Assembly: GCA_900554335.1 (NCBI GenBank)
Contig: USGT01000004.1
Span: forward strand, 59,148 to 123,147
Length of the DNA: 64,000 nucleotides
DNA from: an uncultured Oscillospiraceae bacterium
GTDB lineage: Bacteria > Bacillota > Clostridia > Oscillospirales > Acutalibacteraceae
Direction: 5' to 3'
Of the stretch, positions 41,492 through 50,683 are shown one piece after another. Numbering within the stretch: position 1 is the stretch's first letter; each line of letters begins with the position of its first letter. The position numbers were made by a program, and so were the translations under genes. The notes under the pieces were generated by a model. It searched no databases, had not been told where the DNA came from, and saw nothing but the letters and a program-made list of their open reading frames with translations.

Positions 41492-43726
41492 ATGAAAAAC
41501 AAACTAGCAAAAGCTCTTGCATTTATCTTTTTATTTATTGTGGCCGCGCCAACAGTTTTTTGCGAAAAAGGCAAAATCGACCCGTTTCATATGCAAATAG
41601 TTGGTAAATATTTCGAAAATTTGAAAGACTACCAGAAATTAGAAATGGTAAACAAAAAGTTTAAAGATATCGTAAGTTATTACCGGGAAAATAATATTCC
41701 TTTAACAGAAGAAAACTATAAATTTTTTGAAAATTTGGAAACTTATATTGCTCACCCCGGCGAAAGCAAAGCGATAAATAAGTTAGGCGGAAAAATAAGC
41801 CATCTTGTTTATCTTGAAAATTCTTTTAACAGCAGTAGGTTCTATGAAATTATGATGGCAAATGGAATAAACCCTCGTGCTGTAAAGATAATTAAGCCGG
41901 AAGCTAAATTTTCTTTGAGCAGTAATTGGGAAATGAAAATTATTCCTTTTTCTGAAAATCAAGGGTGCAAAATTTTATTTCTAAGAGATAATAAAGACAA
42001 GATTGAAACCATAACTTTTTACTTAGATGTTTTTATGATGTCTTGCTACAGGCCGGGCGAATTTAATCTAGACATGGGGGTTATTCGTTATTATAATTTA
42101 ACGGATGATATTTCAGGCTATTTTGGCGGTGTTACTTTTCCGGCTGTGAAAAGAAACAAATTCACAAGTGTTATTATTCCTGAAAATGTTAAGTCTCTCA
42201 GCACGAGCAGTTTTGTTGGCCTTGTTAACCTCAAGGAAATTAAAATTTCCCGCGGCGTTGTTTCTATAAATGAAAATGCTTTTATGAACTGCAAAAATCT
42301 TAAAAAAGTTGAAATCCCTGAAACTGTTAGATTCATAGGTAACGGCGCTTTTGAAGGGTGCGAAAATTTAGAAGAAATTATTATCCCGGATTCCGTTGAA
42401 AAGCTCGGCGCATGCGCTTTTTGCGATTGCCCAAACCTTAAAAATGTTAAGCTTTCAAACGATATTAAAGTGATAAATGCAAATACTTTTTCAAGGTGCG
42501 TTAAATTAAATAATGTTGAGATTCCGAGCAGTGTTGAAAAAATTGAAAATGGCGCTTTTTACCGCTGCACTCTTTTGAGCAATATTTCTCTGCCAAGTTC
42601 GATTAAATTCATAGGTTCAAATGCTTTTGGAAGTTGCTTTGTTTTAAATAATGTGGTCATTCCGCCTTCGGTGAAAAAAATTGGAAGTTACATTTTTGAA
42701 AATTGCTTGGGGCTTGAAAATATTGTAATTCCCGCTTCTGTTGAAGAAATTGGCGATTATGCTTTTTACAGATGCACTAATCTCAAAAAAATTGAATTTT
42801 CTGGCAGCCAAATTCCTGGTCATATAATGAGAATTGGCAGATATGCATTTGCGAGCTGCGTAGGATTAAAGAAGTTTATATTAAAAAATGCCACGGTGCA
42901 CTTGAACGAAAGCAGCTTTTGTAATTGCATGGAAATGACAGATTTTTTAGTTGAAAATATAATTTCGGAGATTCCTGAGTCGCTTTTTTACAATTGCCTT
43001 AATTTGAAAAATGTTAAAATTCCCAACACTGTAAGTTACATCGGCAGGCAGGCTTTTGCTTCGTGCTTTAGCCTTGAAAAAATAAAAATTCCTGATTCTG
43101 TTAAAATTTTGGGCCCGAATGTTTTTTCTGAATGCATAAATTTAAAAGAAATTAATATTCCGTATTCTGTTGTTTCTATTCGTGAGGGCGCATTTAGCGA
43201 ATGCAGAAGCCTTAAAAATATTGAAATTCCTGGCTCGGTTGAAAATATAGGCATGTTTGCTTTTTACAAATGCACTAATTTAAAGTCTATTGTTTTGCCA
43301 TTTTCTTTAAAAAACATTAGCATGAGTTTTCTTAAAGGATGCTATAGCCTGGAAAAAATTTCGATTCCCGTTTCGGTTAAAGAAATAGGTGCAGAAGCTT
43401 TTTGCGACTGCGAAAGCCTTGAAAATATTTGTATTCCTGAATCGGTGGAAGTTATTAACCCGTGTGCGTTTTATGGTTGCAAAAAAATTAAAACTATTTT
43501 TGTTCCTAAAAATGTTAAAGAAATTGGTATGTGCGCCTTTGCAAATTGCCAAAATCTTAGAAGAATTGTAATTCCAAAAATTGTTAAAAAGATAGATCCA
43601 AGCGCTTTTAACAGCTGCAGGAGTTTAAAACAAATTAATTACGACAGCTCGGTTTACGATAATCCAGAGTCATTTTTCAAAGCTTTTGAAAAGAAAACTC
43701 AAAGTTTGCACTGCGCTATTTTGTAA
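41492..43726 (+). CDS. Large secreted F-box-like/LRR protein
   Basis: Function unknown. 744 residues: signal peptide (1-24, ending TVFC), F-box-like segment about 31-60 (FHMQIVGKYFENLKDYQKL then EMVNKKFKDI), a shared middle domain (about 100-225, HLVYLENSFNSSRFYEIM), then about 20 LRR_5 repeats of 23 residues (for example IGNGAFEGCENLEEIIIPDS). A cap at the end follows (LKQINYDSSVYDNPESFFKA). No LPXTG or wall anchor. Ribosome site AAAGGAAGG. First of six tandem paralogues placed between rpsO and pnp. BspA-like LRR proteins of host-associated bacteria are adhesins; the F-box-like part is not typical of them. Confidence 0.88.
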   Translation: MKNKLAKALAFIFLFIVAAPTVFCEKGKIDPFHMQIVGKYFENLKDYQKLEMVNKKFKDIVSYYRENNIPLTEENYKFFENLETYIAHPGESKAINKLGGKISHLVYLENSFNSSRFYEIMMANGINPRAVKIIKPEAKFSLSSNWEMKIIPFSENQGCKILFLRDNKDKIETITFYLDVFMMSCYRPGEFNLDMGVIRYYNLTDDISGYFGGVTFPAVKRNKFTSVIIPENVKSLSTSSFVGLVNLKEIKISRGVVSINENAFMNCKNLKKVEIPETVRFIGNGAFEGCENLEEIIIPDSVEKLGACAFCDCPNLKNVKLSNDIKVINANTFSRCVKLNNVEIPSSVEKIENGAFYRCTLLSNISLPSSIKFIGSNAFGSCFVLNNVVIPPSVKKIGSYIFENCLGLENIVIPASVEEIGDYAFYRCTNLKKIEFSGSQIPGHIMRIGRYAFASCVGLKKFILKNATVHLNESSFCNCMEMTDFLVENIISEIPESLFYNCLNLKNVKIPNTVSYIGRQAFASCFSLEKIKIPDSVKILGPNVFSECINLKEINIPYSVVSIREGAFSECRSLKNIEIPGSVENIGMFAFYKCTNLKSIVLPFSLKNISMSFLKGCYSLEKISIPVSVKEIGAEAFCDCESLENICIPESVEVINPCAFYGCKKIKTIFVPKNVKEIGMCAFANCQNLRRIVIPKIVKKIDPSAFNSCRSLKQINYDSSVYDNPESFFKAFEKKTQSLHCAIL

Positions 43727-43749
43727 TTTTATTTGGTAAATTAAGTTAA

Positions 43750-43779
43750 TTGACAAAGATTTTTCTTAAATGTTAGAAT
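43750..43779 (+). promoter_or_regulatory. Promoter for the second large LRR gene
   Basis: TTGACA (43750-43755), 18-base spacer, extended -10 TGTTAGAAT (TAGAAT 43774-43779). Confidence 0.8.
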
Positions 43780-43812
43780 GTAACTTAATAAATAATAAAA
43801 GGATGGCATAAA

Positions 43813-45147
43813 ATGAAAATTAATGTAAAAGCGCCAATAATTGCTATTTCTACAATATTTGCAACTTTGGCATTATCTTCTTCGTCGTTGTGTTTCGGCA
43901 GCAGGCTCATGCCTTATCATATGCAAATAGTAGGAAAATACTTTGAAAAAGCGGAAGACTACAAAGATTTATCAATGGTTAGCAAAAAATACGGGGACTT
44001 AACCGGAATGTACCACAAAAATTTCGTGAATGTTTCTAAATCTCTAAAAGATAGATATCTTCCTAACATTCAAACTTACGTCGCATATGCTGGCGCGAAT
44101 TCTAGAAAATTGATGGATTTCAGAGGGAATATTAAAAGTTTGGTTTATCTCGAAAATTCTTTTGGCAGCGAAGAATTCATTGAAATTCTGTGCAATACAG
44201 GTGTGATTCGTTCAAAGTGTGGCGAAAAAATTATTTTTGACCGTGAGAATTGGCTTTGCAGAGAAATGAAAGCGGAAAGCGGCAAGGGCTTCATTCTTTC
44301 TTTGGTGGGAATTGGCAAGGAAAATAGCGAGAAAACAATTGAATTTCACTTTGACATTATTAAAATTTCGGTAATGCCTGACAGAAGGTATGACATTTTT
44401 ATTGGTTCGAGAAAATATAATTCGATGTTGAATGATATTTCACATGTTTTAGATGTTCTTGGAGTTAATTCTAAAGACCTTAATGTCGGCGGAATTACCG
44501 CTATTAATATTCCTCAAAGCGTTACAAAAATATCAAGTGGTTCTTTTTATGGTTGCTATGGCCTGCGGGAAATCAATATACCAAACACGGTTAAGTCCAT
44601 AGGTGAAAGTGCTTTTCAAAGCTGCATAGATTTGAAAAAAGTAAAGCTTCCTGACACTTTGAAAAAAGTAAGCGACAAATCCTTCCAAGGATGCACGGAG
44701 TTAAGAGAAATTGAAATTCCTGCTAGTGTTGAAGAAATAGGCGAAAGTGCGTTTGATTTTTGCATAATGCTTAATAAAGTTAATATTCCTAATTCTGTTA
44801 AAAAATTAGGAAAAGGCTGCTTTCTTAATTGCACTTCGCTAATTGAAGTTTATATTCCCGGTTCTGTGAAAAAAATAAACAGAGCGGCTTTTGCTTGCTG
44901 CAATCTGCTTAAAAAAGTTGTGATTTCAGAAGGAACCGAATACATAGGTCTAGATTCTTTTGCGAATTGCCCAATTTTAGAAGAAGTTTCGATTCCTAAT
45001 TCGGTTAAAGGGATTGACGCTTACGCTTTTAGCGACTGCCCAAGATTAACTGTGATTAAATATGGCGGCAAGACATACAATAATATAAATAGTTTTATGG
45101 CGGCATTTAAGGCAAATAAAAATGGTGAAAATATTCAAGACTGCTAG
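43813..45147 (+). CDS. Secreted F-box-like/LRR protein
   Basis: 444 residues: signal peptide (about 1-28), F-box-like segment about 33-63 (YHMQIVGKYFEKAEDYKDL then SMVSKKYGDL), middle domain (SLVYLENSFGSEEFIEIL), about eight LRR_5 repeats and the cap TVIKYGGKTYNNINSFMAAF. ATG follows AAAGGATGG. Its segment HMQIVGKYFE is identical to the previous gene's, while LRR number differs, so repeats have been gained or lost since duplication. Function unknown. Confidence 0.87.
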   Translation: MKINVKAPIIAISTIFATLALSSSSLCFGSRLMPYHMQIVGKYFEKAEDYKDLSMVSKKYGDLTGMYHKNFVNVSKSLKDRYLPNIQTYVAYAGANSRKLMDFRGNIKSLVYLENSFGSEEFIEILCNTGVIRSKCGEKIIFDRENWLCREMKAESGKGFILSLVGIGKENSEKTIEFHFDIIKISVMPDRRYDIFIGSRKYNSMLNDISHVLDVLGVNSKDLNVGGITAINIPQSVTKISSGSFYGCYGLREINIPNTVKSIGESAFQSCIDLKKVKLPDTLKKVSDKSFQGCTELREIEIPASVEEIGESAFDFCIMLNKVNIPNSVKKLGKGCFLNCTSLIEVYIPGSVKKINRAAFACCNLLKKVVISEGTEYIGLDSFANCPILEEVSIPNSVKGIDAYAFSDCPRLTVIKYGGKTYNNINSFMAAFKANKNGENIQDC

Positions 45148-45191
45148 GGTTTCCCTGGCGGTTTCTCTTTGCTTGTGAAGGCTTAGAGGAA

Positions 45192-45220
45192 TTGACAAAA
45201 AACTCGCTGAGTGTTAGAAT
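45192..45220 (+). promoter_or_regulatory. Promoter for the third large-cluster LRR gene
   Basis: TTGACA (45192-45197), 17-base spacer, extended -10 TGTTAGAAT (TAGAAT 45215-45220), the same -10 nonamer as upstream of 43813. Confidence 0.82.
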
Positions 45221-45258
45221 ATGACAGCATTTTTACTTTAAAGGATGATATTATTATA

Positions 45259-46047
45259 ATGAAAAATGAAATTAAAAAATTGGCAGCAGTTGCTTTTTCG
45301 GCGCTTGGCGCTTTGGCATTTTCCTCAGAAACATTTTGCAAAAGCTCTTGGGTGGAATACTCTAAAAATAATTCGGCAGAAAAGACGAATAAAACTAGTA
45401 ATGTTGATGTTTATTCTCGCAGGATTTACACAGCTTGCCCCGAAGATGAAATTAAAGTTAACATGCTTTATGGCAAATTAAAGAAGCTTGTTTACCCCAT
45501 AGATACATTCGACGTGGAACGTTTTTATAATGTTATTTATGTCAACGATATAGACAAATCGTGGGATTTTTATATAGTTGATAATGACGAAAATCCCGTT
45601 TATGGTTTTTACGCAATGTTTATTAAAGGCGATAAGATTGTAAAATTTTTATTTGACCCCATGAAGTGCCCGGAAAAATTCGCTGGCTCTAATTGGAAAA
45701 AAGACGGTTTTAGTGTGAAAGTATTTTTTGATAATTTTATGGAATTTGTGAAATCATTTGGCTTTAAAGAAAGAAAATATGCAGCCGTGGGCATTGAAAA
45801 TTGCGTGGTTTTCGCAGTTCCTCCGGAAATGAAATGTTTAAATGACGAGACGTTTAAAGACTTTAAAAACTTGGAGAAAATTATAATTCCTACAACGGTT
45901 GAAAAAATATCAGAAAATGCTTTTGAGTGTTGCAAAAATCTTAAAACTATAAGATTTATGGGTAGAGATTACTCTAGTGTGAAAGATTTTATGGCGGCAT
46001 TTGAGTTTTATAGAAAAAATTTTAGATCCAGTGGCCTAATGATTTAA
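45259..46047 (+). CDS. Secreted LRR protein lacking the F-box-like segment
   Basis: 262 residues from the ATG at 45259 (AAAGGATG); an in-frame ATG farther upstream overlaps the promoter and is rejected. Signal peptide MKNEIKKLAAVAFSALGALA ending TFCKSS. No F-box-like segment; it goes straight to the shared middle domain (KKLVYPIDTFDVERFYNVIY, KFLFDPMKCPEKF), then two LRR_5 repeats and the cap IRFMGRDYSSVKDFMAAFEF. It shows that the middle domain is an independent module. Function unknown. Confidence 0.84.
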   Translation: MKNEIKKLAAVAFSALGALAFSSETFCKSSWVEYSKNNSAEKTNKTSNVDVYSRRIYTACPEDEIKVNMLYGKLKKLVYPIDTFDVERFYNVIYVNDIDKSWDFYIVDNDENPVYGFYAMFIKGDKIVKFLFDPMKCPEKFAGSNWKKDGFSVKVFFDNFMEFVKSFGFKERKYAAVGIENCVVFAVPPEMKCLNDETFKDFKNLEKIIIPTTVEKISENAFECCKNLKTIRFMGRDYSSVKDFMAAFEFYRKNFRSSGLMI

Positions 46048-46089
46048 TAAATTAAGTAGCATAAAAACACCTGAGGGGAGTTAAAATAA

Positions 46090-48450
46090 ATGAGTATTAA
46101 CTTTAAAAAACCGGCGTTAGCGGCAATTTCAGCATTTGGCGTTTTAGCAGTTGCTCCGTTTGCATGTTGTGATGAAAAAGGCAAAATTGACCCATTTCAC
46201 ATGCAAATAGTTGGAAAATATTTTGATTCTGCACAAGATATAGCAAACTTAGAAATGGTGAACCGAAAATTTAAATGCATAAGCAAAAAATATAAATTTA
46301 ATCCCGTTCCTTATAACAAATTTGTTTTCCGAGGCATTGAAACTTGCCAAGTTTACCCTGAAGAGTTTGGCAGAATTGTAAAGTTTGAGGAAGATAAAAA
46401 TATAAAGCAGATAATTTATCTTGAAGGTTCGTTTACTGCGCATCTTTTGAGAAAAGTTTTGGCAGATAACGGTGCCTTAGATTGGGAGTATGAAATCGTT
46501 TTTAACGACCTTAAAAATGCTATATATGGCTTTAGGTTGCATTTTTACAACCAAGGTAAAGTTATAACTTTTTGTTTTAACCCTTTGAAAATGTTAAAAA
46601 TGTTTAATTACGGGAATCAAGTGATGATTGATAATTTGCTTTCTGATTTCAGTGCCTTTGTGGATTACTGCGAGATTGACCCAGGAGTAAAATATGAAGA
46701 ATTAAGTAAAACTTTGGAAAGTTTTGTTTTGCCCGATGATGTTGTGAATCTTGAAGCAAGAGCTTTCACGAATCTTAAAAATCTTAAAAAACTTTATATT
46801 TCGGATTTTGTGGAATCAGTTTCAAATTATGCTTTTGAAGGCTGCAATAATTTAACGGAAATTCATTACAAAGGAAAAGTTTATAGAAACCCGAAGGATT
46901 TTACGGTTGCTTTTAAAGTGGGCCAATATTCGAACGGCGAAAACTTTGAGAATATTAAAATTAGTGACTCTGTAAGCGAGATTAAAAAATATGCTTTTGA
47001 GATGTGCACGCCTTTAAAAAGTGTTGTTATTCCAAATTCTGTTAAAAAAATTGATACCGGTGTTTTTTGGTATTGCCCGAACCTTAGCAGCGTGGAGATT
47101 CCTGATTCTGTTAGCGAAATAGGAACTCGCGTTTTTGAAGGGTGCTCTGCTCTTAAAAACGTGAAACTTCCTATCAATATTGAAGAAATTAAGGATTCTA
47201 CTTTTTTTGATTGCAGATCTTTGACGGATGTTTTTATGCCTGATTGTGTCAAAAAAATAGGTAGCAGCGCTTTTAAGTCATGCATCAATCTAAAAAATAT
47301 TAAATTTTCAAATTCACTTGAAATAATTGATATTAGTGCTTTTGAAGATTGCGCGTCATTAACCGAAGTTATAATTCCTGATTCCGTTAAAGTAATAAGG
47401 CAGGGAGCTTTCGCAGGTTGCGTTAATTTGAAAAAAGTTAAAATACCAGATTGTTTAGAAAAATTTGATGTAAATGTTTTTGATGAATGTCCTTCTTTGA
47501 ATCATATCGAATACAAAAACAAAGTTTACAAAAGCACAGAAGATTTTTTAACTGCTTTTTCAGTGGGGCCTTATGCGGGTTATGAAAATTTTGAAGATAT
47601 AGAAATTTCAAGGTCAGTTGATACAATTAAAAATTTTGCTTTCGGCAATTGTAAGTCTTTGAAAAGCGTTAAAATCCCGAATACTGTTAAAAATATTAGC
47701 GGTGATGCCTTTTTGAATTGCGAATATTTGAAGAGTGTTAGCATGCCCGATTCTGTAACTACAATTGGCCCGCAGGCTTTTGGAAGATGTTTGAATTTAA
47801 CTGAAATTAATATCCCTGATTCGGTGGAAAAAATGGGTTCGGCAGTGTTTTATTCTTGCGAAAAACTTTCGAGTGTTAAACTTCCGAGTTCAATTAAAGT
47901 AATTGGCACCAGCTTTTTTGCTGCTTGCGATAAACTTAAAAATATTAAAATTCCTGAAGGCGTGAAGGAAATAGGAAATTATGCATTTTTCAAATGCTTT
48001 TCTTTGGAAGAAATTGTGATTCCTAAGTCTGTCAGCAGGATTGGAATAAGGTTATTTGACACTTGCACATCTTTGAAGAAAGTTCAAATTTTAGGTAGCA
48101 TTGAAGAAATAAGTTCAGGCATGTTTAGCAACTGCAAACTGTTGGAAGATATTCAGATTCCTGATTCTGTTACGGTAATAGGTGAGAAAGCTTTTAGAAA
48201 TTGCAAATCTTTAAAAGAAATAAAACTTCCTAAAAATCTTAAAATAATTTGCGATTATGCTTTTGATTCTTGCGTTTCTTTGGAAAAAATCGTGGTGCCG
48301 GATGACACCGTTGCAATTGGATATAGAGTTTTTGAAAATTGCACAAATTTGAAAACTATTTCTTACAGAGGCAAAGACTACAGCAGCGCTGAGGATTTTA
48401 TAAACGACTTTATTTTTCAAACTGAGGAAGAGCAAAGTAATCTAAATTAG
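46090..48450 (+). CDS. Large secreted F-box-like/LRR protein with internal cap modules
   Basis: 786 residues: signal peptide (about 1-27, FACC), F-box-like segment about 34-64 (FHMQIVGKYFDSAQDIANLE then MVNRKFKCI), KFNPVP linker, middle domain (QIIYLEGSFTAHLLRKVL), LRR_5 repeats interrupted twice by cap motifs (HYKGKVYRNPKDFTVAF and EYKNKVYKSTEDFLTAF) and a last cap (SYRGKDYSSAEDFINDF). The protein is therefore three LRR+cap modules in series. Function unknown. It lies 42 bases after the previous gene without an obvious promoter. Confidence 0.88.
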   Translation: MSINFKKPALAAISAFGVLAVAPFACCDEKGKIDPFHMQIVGKYFDSAQDIANLEMVNRKFKCISKKYKFNPVPYNKFVFRGIETCQVYPEEFGRIVKFEEDKNIKQIIYLEGSFTAHLLRKVLADNGALDWEYEIVFNDLKNAIYGFRLHFYNQGKVITFCFNPLKMLKMFNYGNQVMIDNLLSDFSAFVDYCEIDPGVKYEELSKTLESFVLPDDVVNLEARAFTNLKNLKKLYISDFVESVSNYAFEGCNNLTEIHYKGKVYRNPKDFTVAFKVGQYSNGENFENIKISDSVSEIKKYAFEMCTPLKSVVIPNSVKKIDTGVFWYCPNLSSVEIPDSVSEIGTRVFEGCSALKNVKLPINIEEIKDSTFFDCRSLTDVFMPDCVKKIGSSAFKSCINLKNIKFSNSLEIIDISAFEDCASLTEVIIPDSVKVIRQGAFAGCVNLKKVKIPDCLEKFDVNVFDECPSLNHIEYKNKVYKSTEDFLTAFSVGPYAGYENFEDIEISRSVDTIKNFAFGNCKSLKSVKIPNTVKNISGDAFLNCEYLKSVSMPDSVTTIGPQAFGRCLNLTEINIPDSVEKMGSAVFYSCEKLSSVKLPSSIKVIGTSFFAACDKLKNIKIPEGVKEIGNYAFFKCFSLEEIVIPKSVSRIGIRLFDTCTSLKKVQILGSIEEISSGMFSNCKLLEDIQIPDSVTVIGEKAFRNCKSLKEIKLPKNLKIICDYAFDSCVSLEKIVVPDDTVAIGYRVFENCTNLKTISYRGKDYSSAEDFINDFIFQTEEEQSNLN

Positions 48451-48458
48451 TGAAAAGC

Positions 48459-48485
48459 CGCTGAGAAATCAGCGGTTTAAAATTT
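48459..48485 (+). terminator. Terminator after the 46090-48450 LRR gene
   Basis: 7-bp stem CCGCTGA/TCAGCGG with a GAAA tetraloop (48459-48476), then TTTAAAATTTTA. Almost the same hairpin recurs at 51745. Confidence 0.75.
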
Positions 48486-48497
48486 TATTAAAAAGCG

Positions 48498-48527
48498 TTG
48501 ACTATATAAAATTTTGTATGTTAAAAT
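48498..48527 (+). promoter_or_regulatory. Promoter for the 48564 LRR gene
   Basis: TTGACT (48498-48503), 18-base spacer, extended -10 TGTTAAAAT (TAAAAT 48522-48527). Confidence 0.75.
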
Positions 48528-48563
48528 ACTTTATGAAAATTATAACAAGAAAGTAATGATAGT

Positions 48564-50633
48564 ATGAAAAAATTTTTCAAAAAGTTTTCGATAGCTTTAA
48601 TTTCAGCATTTTCAGTTTTGGCGTTGTCGCAGGTGGCATTTGGCGTGCCGCTAAAATACAGTGATCTTGAAGCTAAACTCGAGGACGAAATTTGCGCCGA
48701 AGAAGACGTTATAAAAATTGCGCAAGAGTTTGCTCGAACGGGAACAGCACATTTCATGTGGGAAAAATGGTTAAAGAATAATGGGTTTAACCAGTTTATG
48801 TGTTATGATCATAAAGATTGTAGTAAAATAAAGACTTATATATCTCTTTGGGGTGAAAGCTGCCCTATTGATGGCTTTGCGGGGAAAGATGATAACAATA
48901 AAAACCCAAGGATAAAAACTTTGATTTATACTTCAAATTCTTTTGATGCTCAGAGGTACCACAGGATTTTGGCTTTAAACAACATAGTCGTGGACGGTAA
49001 ATTAACCCCAAATTGGAGTTCTAGAATAATTTCTAACTTTAAAGAAGGCCAACTTCATGATTTGCAAATTAGGTTTGAAAGTAATACAGGGATCAAAAAA
49101 ATAATATTTTGTTTTGACCCGTCAGTTTTTATGCACAGGTTTTTGTACAGCGGCTGCCCTACTTCTGCTCAGGAGGCGGTTGATGAGTTTAATGAACTTT
49201 TGAAAGGCTGCGGTATTGAAGGTGAGTTTGCTATTAATTTTAAAACTTACTGCGACATAAACAAGATTGTTTCGGATGACTATGGTGATTCGGACAATAT
49301 TGAGTATGATAGTGAAAAATATAGCAGCATAGAAAAATTAATGGAGAACTATAATTTCAGAGTTTTAAGGTCTAAAGGTAACATAGGAATGATGTATTTT
49401 TGCGGCAATGATTCCCTGGTTAACATTGGGCTTCAGGGCCCTGTTTATGAAATAGGAAACTATGCCTTTAGCTGCTGCAAGTCTTTAAAGAATATGGTTC
49501 TCCCGAAATTCGTTATGAAAATAGGCGAAGGAGCCTTCCAATATTGCGAATCTTTGCAAAGTATTAATATCCCAGATTACGTGACAGAAATAGGCAAAAA
49601 TGCGTTTAATGGTTGCAAAAATTTGAAATATATTGAGCATAAAGGCAAAATTTACAACAATGCTGAAGACTTTATGAGAGCTTTTAACACTAGAGCTTTT
49701 GAAGTGGACGGAAACATAGGTTTCAGGCAGTTTTTAAACAGAAAAGATTTAAAAAATATCGACGTTAAAGGCCCTGTTCATAAAATAGGTAATAATGCTT
49801 TTGAGCGGTGCGTAAATTTAGAAAGCATAAAAATCCCTGATTGCGTTGAAGAAGTAGGGGATGGGGTATTTATTGGTTGCCATAATTTGAAGATTATTAA
49901 TTACAAAGGCAATATTTACCACAGCGCAGAAGAATTCAAAAAAGCAGTTAACACTAAAATCCTGGAAGTAGAAGAAGATATAAATGAGGAGCAATTTGCC
50001 GGAAGAATAGATTTAAAAAATATTGAAATTTCTGGCCCCGTTGACGTTATAGGCAGTAGAGCATTTAAAAATTGCAGCAGTTTGAAAAATGTTGTTATTC
50101 CGAAGGGTGTCAGGTCCATAGGCACTGAAGCTTTCATGGGCTGCACATCTTTGAGGAGCATTAACATCCCAACTTCTGTGGAGCAAATTGGCGTTGGTGC
50201 TTTTAGTTTTTGCGATAATTTAAAATATATTGAATATCAAGGCAAAGTTTACAAGAGCATAAGAGAGTTTTTGAATGAATTCGTTGGTGGGAACAAAGTT
50301 TTCCCAGAAGATATATTCATAAATTTTAAGCAATTTTCACAAAGGCAAGATTTAAAACGAGTTGATGTTAGTTCGCCTGTTTATATGATTGGCCCTATGG
50401 CTTTTGAAAAATGCCCGTTTTTAGAAAAAGTTACCTTGCCAAACACTGTTAAAATAATAGGCGATAGGGCATTTGTAGGTTGCGTTGCTTTGAAAGAAAT
50501 TAATATTCCAAACTCTATTAAAACTATAAAAAGTAATGCGTTTGAGGGATGCTGCAGTTTGAATAAAATTAAATATAATGGTAAAATTTACAGCAGCGCG
50601 GAAGAATTTTTCGAAGCGTTTAATGGTAAATAG
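48564..50633 (+). CDS. Large secreted LRR protein built of four LRR+cap modules
   Basis: 689 residues: signal peptide MKKFFKKFSIALISAFSVLA ending VAFG, a divergent N-terminal domain in place of the clear F-box-like segment (about 30-85), the shared middle domain (TLIYTSNSFDAQRYHRIL), then four modules of about 95 residues. Each runs from DLKNI...GPV..IG through two or three LRR_5 repeats to a cap such as YKGNIYHSAEEFKKAV, with the linker NT..LEV before the next. The ATG has only a weak ribosome site. Function unknown. Confidence 0.87.
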   Translation: MKKFFKKFSIALISAFSVLALSQVAFGVPLKYSDLEAKLEDEICAEEDVIKIAQEFARTGTAHFMWEKWLKNNGFNQFMCYDHKDCSKIKTYISLWGESCPIDGFAGKDDNNKNPRIKTLIYTSNSFDAQRYHRILALNNIVVDGKLTPNWSSRIISNFKEGQLHDLQIRFESNTGIKKIIFCFDPSVFMHRFLYSGCPTSAQEAVDEFNELLKGCGIEGEFAINFKTYCDINKIVSDDYGDSDNIEYDSEKYSSIEKLMENYNFRVLRSKGNIGMMYFCGNDSLVNIGLQGPVYEIGNYAFSCCKSLKNMVLPKFVMKIGEGAFQYCESLQSINIPDYVTEIGKNAFNGCKNLKYIEHKGKIYNNAEDFMRAFNTRAFEVDGNIGFRQFLNRKDLKNIDVKGPVHKIGNNAFERCVNLESIKIPDCVEEVGDGVFIGCHNLKIINYKGNIYHSAEEFKKAVNTKILEVEEDINEEQFAGRIDLKNIEISGPVDVIGSRAFKNCSSLKNVVIPKGVRSIGTEAFMGCTSLRSINIPTSVEQIGVGAFSFCDNLKYIEYQGKVYKSIREFLNEFVGGNKVFPEDIFINFKQFSQRQDLKRVDVSSPVYMIGPMAFEKCPFLEKVTLPNTVKIIGDRAFVGCVALKEINIPNSIKTIKSNAFEGCCSLNKIKYNGKIYSSAEEFFEAFNGK

Positions 50634-50683
50634 CTTTAAATTTATTAAAAAACTTAAAACTTAGAAAGGCAAGGAACAGAGAG

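Noticed and set aside
46881..47288. Long antisense open frame opposite an LRR gene
   Set aside because: Mirror of repeat codons; no ribosome site and no recognisable protein. Similar antisense frames at 43036-43254, 51346-51645 and 49916-50167 are the same effect.
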